A stretch of DNA of 5,685 nt from an uncultured Collinsella sp. (lineage in GTDB: Bacteria > Actinomycetota > Coriobacteriia > Coriobacteriales > Coriobacteriaceae). The translations under genes were made by a program, and so were the position numbers. The notes under the pieces were generated by a model. That model made no database searches. It saw only the letters and a list, made by a program, of their open reading frames with translations, and was not told where the DNA came from. Location of the stretch: positions 1-5,685 of the forward strand of contig USDH01000103.1 of NCBI GenBank assembly GCA_900553415.1. The letters are read 5' to 3'. Positions 5,179-5,685 of the stretch are shown in pieces. Each line of letters opens with the position of its first letter. Within the stretch, counting starts at the first letter, position 1.

Positions 5179-5685
5179 ATGAATATCACCGTGTATCTGG
5201 GCGCCAGCGTCGGTAACGACCCGGCGTTTTTGCCTGCGGTGCGGCAGCTCGGCACATGGATTGGCTCCAACGGCCACGCGCTGGTATACGGCGGGTCCAA
5301 GTCGGGGCTGATGGGCGCGCTCGCCGATAGCGTGCTCGATGCCGGCGGACACGTGACCGGTGTGGAGCCGAGCTTTTTTATCGAGGCAGAGTTTCAGCAC
5401 GACGGTATCGATGACCTTATCGTGACGAGCGACATGGCCGAGCGCAAGGCCAAGATGATCGAGCTCGGCGATGCGTTTATCGCCTTTCCGGGCGGCACGG
5501 GCACACTCGAGGAGATCGCCGAGGTCATGTCGGCTGTATCGTTGGGGCATCTGAGCACGCCGTGCATTCTGTACAACCTGAACGGTTACTACAACGACCT
5601 CAAGGCGCTGCTCGAGCACATGATTGATAAGGGGCTTTCGAGCCCGAGGCGCCAGCAAGGCATTTACTTTGCCGAGGACCTGCAC
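5179..5685 (+). CDS. LOG family protein / TIGR00730 Rossmann-fold nucleotide 5'-monophosphate phosphoribohydrolase (3' end outside window)
   Basis: The reading frame is open from ATG 5179 to the window edge, giving 169 residues with no stop. The family is usually about 180-200 residues, so only a short tail is missing. Diagnostic features are the N-terminal Rossmann strand ITVYLGASVGNDP (3-15), VYGGSKSGLMGALAD (36-50), MAERKAKM (86-93, with Arg 89 and Lys 90), and the hallmark PGGTGTLEE (104-112), whose Glu 112 is the expected catalytic/substrate-binding residue. PCILYNLNGYYNDL (128-141) follows. LOG enzymes hydrolyse N6-modified AMP (cytokinin riboside monophosphate) or other nucleoside monophosphates to base plus ribose 5-phosphate in the cytoplasm. 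In gut actinobacteria the role is more likely nucleotide clean-up than cytokinin production; that is inference. The start is supported by GAGGGGGA (5165-5172) at 6-nt spacing. An antisense open frame covers it but lacks any family motif. Confidence 0.92.
   Translation, partial: MNITVYLGASVGNDPAFLPAVRQLGTWIGSNGHALVYGGSKSGLMGALADSVLDAGGHVTGVEPSFFIEAEFQHDGIDDLIVTSDMAERKAKMIELGDAFIAFPGGTGTLEEIAEVMSAVSLGHLSTPCILYNLNGYYNDLKALLEHMIDKGLSSPRRQQGIYFAEDLH

Noticed and set aside
5158..5685. - strand open frame covering the right end of the window
   Set aside because: It is the antisense of the LOG-family gene, whose + strand frame carries PGGTGTLEE, MAERK and a good ribosome binding site. The antisense product is Arg/His-rich with no motif.
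1..5685. Insertion sequence or prophage content
   Set aside because: No transposase, integrase or phage-like frame is present, and no IS-type terminal repeats with target duplications were seen. Only the non-coding palindromes hint at mobility.

Overview
The window looks like a chromosomal piece of a high-GC Gram-positive gut actinobacterium of the class Coriobacteriia, most likely Collinsella or a close relative. This rests on composition, strong GC bias at third codon positions, an extracytoplasmic-sensor hybrid histidine kinase of a kind I associate with that class, and dispersed palindromes with GGGGACGTTCC / GGGGACAGTCCC cores. The genus is an inference from pattern memory, not from a marker gene.

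Layout, left to right: (1) the 3' part of a MalY/PatB-type PLP-dependent C-S lyase/aminotransferase on the + strand (1-999, start outside the window). (2) A short convergent intergenic zone (1000-1095) packed with inverted repeats: a small one at 1002-1020, a perfect 15-bp-arm hairpin at 1021-1063, and a terminator-like hairpin plus T run at 1071-1103. The last overlaps the stop codon of the next gene. (3) A 159-residue FMN-binding split-barrel protein (pyridoxamine 5'-phosphate oxidase / NimA-like family) on the - strand (1096-1575). (4) Upstream of it on the same strand, a large hybrid sensor histidine kinase (1617 to about 4421) with signal peptide, two periplasmic-binding-protein-like sensor domains, one membrane span, HisKA, HATPase and receiver domains. 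(5) A divergent intergenic region of about 295 bp (4422-4716) filled with REP-like palindromic units. Three of these form one continuous 85-nt near-perfect palindrome. (6) A small two-TM potassium channel (4717-5142, +). (7) The 5' part of a LOG-family (TIGR00730-like) nucleotide phosphoribohydrolase (5179-5685, +, cut by the window edge).

How the genes relate: the kinase and the split-barrel protein are co-directional with 41 bp between them and no visible terminator, so they are probably co-transcribed. No DNA-binding response regulator or HPt protein is present, so the kinase's output must be encoded elsewhere. The channel and the LOG gene are 36 bp apart, each with a good Shine-Dalgarno sequence, and probably form a second, divergent operon. 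No mobile-element gene, RNA gene or CRISPR array is visible. The most unusual content is the non-coding palindromic architecture at 4485-4663 and 1002-1103.
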